From Solirubrobacterales bacterium (GTDB lineage: Bacteria; Actinomycetota; Thermoleophilia; Solirubrobacterales; Solirubrobacteraceae): DNA of 5,171 nucleotides. This document shows, piece by piece, positions 4,810-5,171 of this stretch (positions within the stretch are counted from its first letter, which is position 1; the number at the start of each line of letters is the position of its first letter). Where the stretch lies: assembly GCA_003134675.1 (NCBI GenBank), contig PLBZ01000036.1, positions 9,036 through 14,206 on the forward strand, in the 5' to 3' direction. A program made the translations under genes and the position numbers. The notes below the pieces were generated by a model. The model was given only the letters and a program-made list of their open reading frames with translations. It did no database searches and had not been told where the DNA came from.

Positions 4810-5171
4810 TTGATCGTCGGGCTTGGCAATCCCGGCGGTGGGTACGCCGGGACACCTCACAACGTGGGGTTCGCAGTGGCGGATGCGCTTGCGGAGCGTT
4901 GGGGGTTGGGGCGAGCGAGGGAGCGCTTTCGGGGGCGCATCGCCGAGGGGCGCGCGGGCGCCGGAGTCGACCCCACCCATCCCGCCCCACGAGTGGCGGT
5001 GCTGTGGCCGCAGACGTACATGAACGACGCCGGCCGTTCGGTTGGCCCGGCGAGAGGCTCGTACAAGCTTCCGTTGGAGCGGGTGCTGGTCGTGCACGAC
5101 GAGATCGACCTGCCGTTCGGCGATGTGCGCGCTCGCCTCGGCGGCGGCCTGGCCGGTCACAACGGCCTGAA
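4810..5171 (+). CDS. pth: peptidyl-tRNA hydrolase, 5' part (cut by window end)
   Basis: Pth cleaves peptidyl-tRNA released from stalled ribosomes, recycling tRNA in the cytoplasm. About 120 residues are visible. The motifs are V-G-L-G-N-P-G (catalytic Asn7), T-P-H-N-V-G-F (His17), Q-T-Y-M-N (Met71), V-V-H-D-E-I-D-L-P-F-G (Asp97) and G-G-G-L-A-G-H-N-G-L (Asn118), matching N10, H20, M67, D93 and N114 of the E. coli enzyme. Proline replaces the common Arg in the T-R-H-N motif. A Gly/Pro-rich insert (about residues 50-61) lengthens the loop before V-A-V-L-W-P-Q. The start is uncertain. No ATG or GTG is available in frame before the first motif, so TTG 4810 is used, giving a very short lead (M-I-V-G-L-G). 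CTG 4771 would add 13 residues including R-G-G-A-P-I-D-W. The gap to rplY is 44 nt, consistent with one operon. Confidence 0.93.
   Translation, partial: MIVGLGNPGGGYAGTPHNVGFAVADALAERWGLGRARERFRGRIAEGRAGAGVDPTHPAPRVAVLWPQTYMNDAGRSVGPARGSYKLPLERVLVVHDEIDLPFGDVRARLGGGLAGHNGL

Overview
The window is uniformly GC-rich and reads as chromosomal DNA of a high-GC actinobacterium. The order tRNA-Gln, glmU, prs, small membrane protein, rplY (long CTC/TL5 form with an acidic tail), pth matches the actinobacterial core arrangement; in Mycobacterium tuberculosis the lipoprotein gene lpqT lies between prsA and rplY. The exported CAP-domain protein, with its paired N-terminal cysteines and a GATYxxxFGRR-like end, resembles those common in deep-branching Actinobacteria such as Thermoleophilia. 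That finer placement is inference from memory of the families, not a database result.

Left part (1-873): the 3' end of a PucR-family transcription regulator on the plus strand meets a secreted CAP/SCP-like protein gene on the minus strand, tail to tail. The two TGA stop codons abut with no base between them, inside a perfect 24-bp palindrome, so both proteins end in Arg-Arg-Ser.

Middle (874-1224): a spacer, then a complete tRNA-Gln(UUG), then a compact non-coding stretch. This stretch holds a GTTCTT hexanucleotide run, four consecutive perfect palindromes of 20-24 bp with a shared CATG centre, and a C-rich/G-rich hairpin that covers the glmU ribosome binding site. This palindrome array is the most unusual structure in the window.

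Right part (1225-5171): a tightly packed plus-strand cluster that is probably an operon. It contains glmU (UDP-GlcNAc synthesis), prs (PRPP synthesis, overlapping glmU by ATGA), a 145-residue membrane-anchored protein of unknown function (apparently starting at a CTG that overlaps the prs stop), rplY (5S rRNA-binding protein L25/CTC) and the 5' part of pth (peptidyl-tRNA hydrolase), cut by the window end. The cluster joins cell-wall precursor supply, nucleotide precursor supply and ribosome/tRNA maintenance, all growth-linked housekeeping. No mobile elements, CRISPR arrays or phage genes were seen. Every gene apart from the hypothetical one belongs to a known family, so any novelty lies in the non-coding architecture and in details of start sites and active sites.
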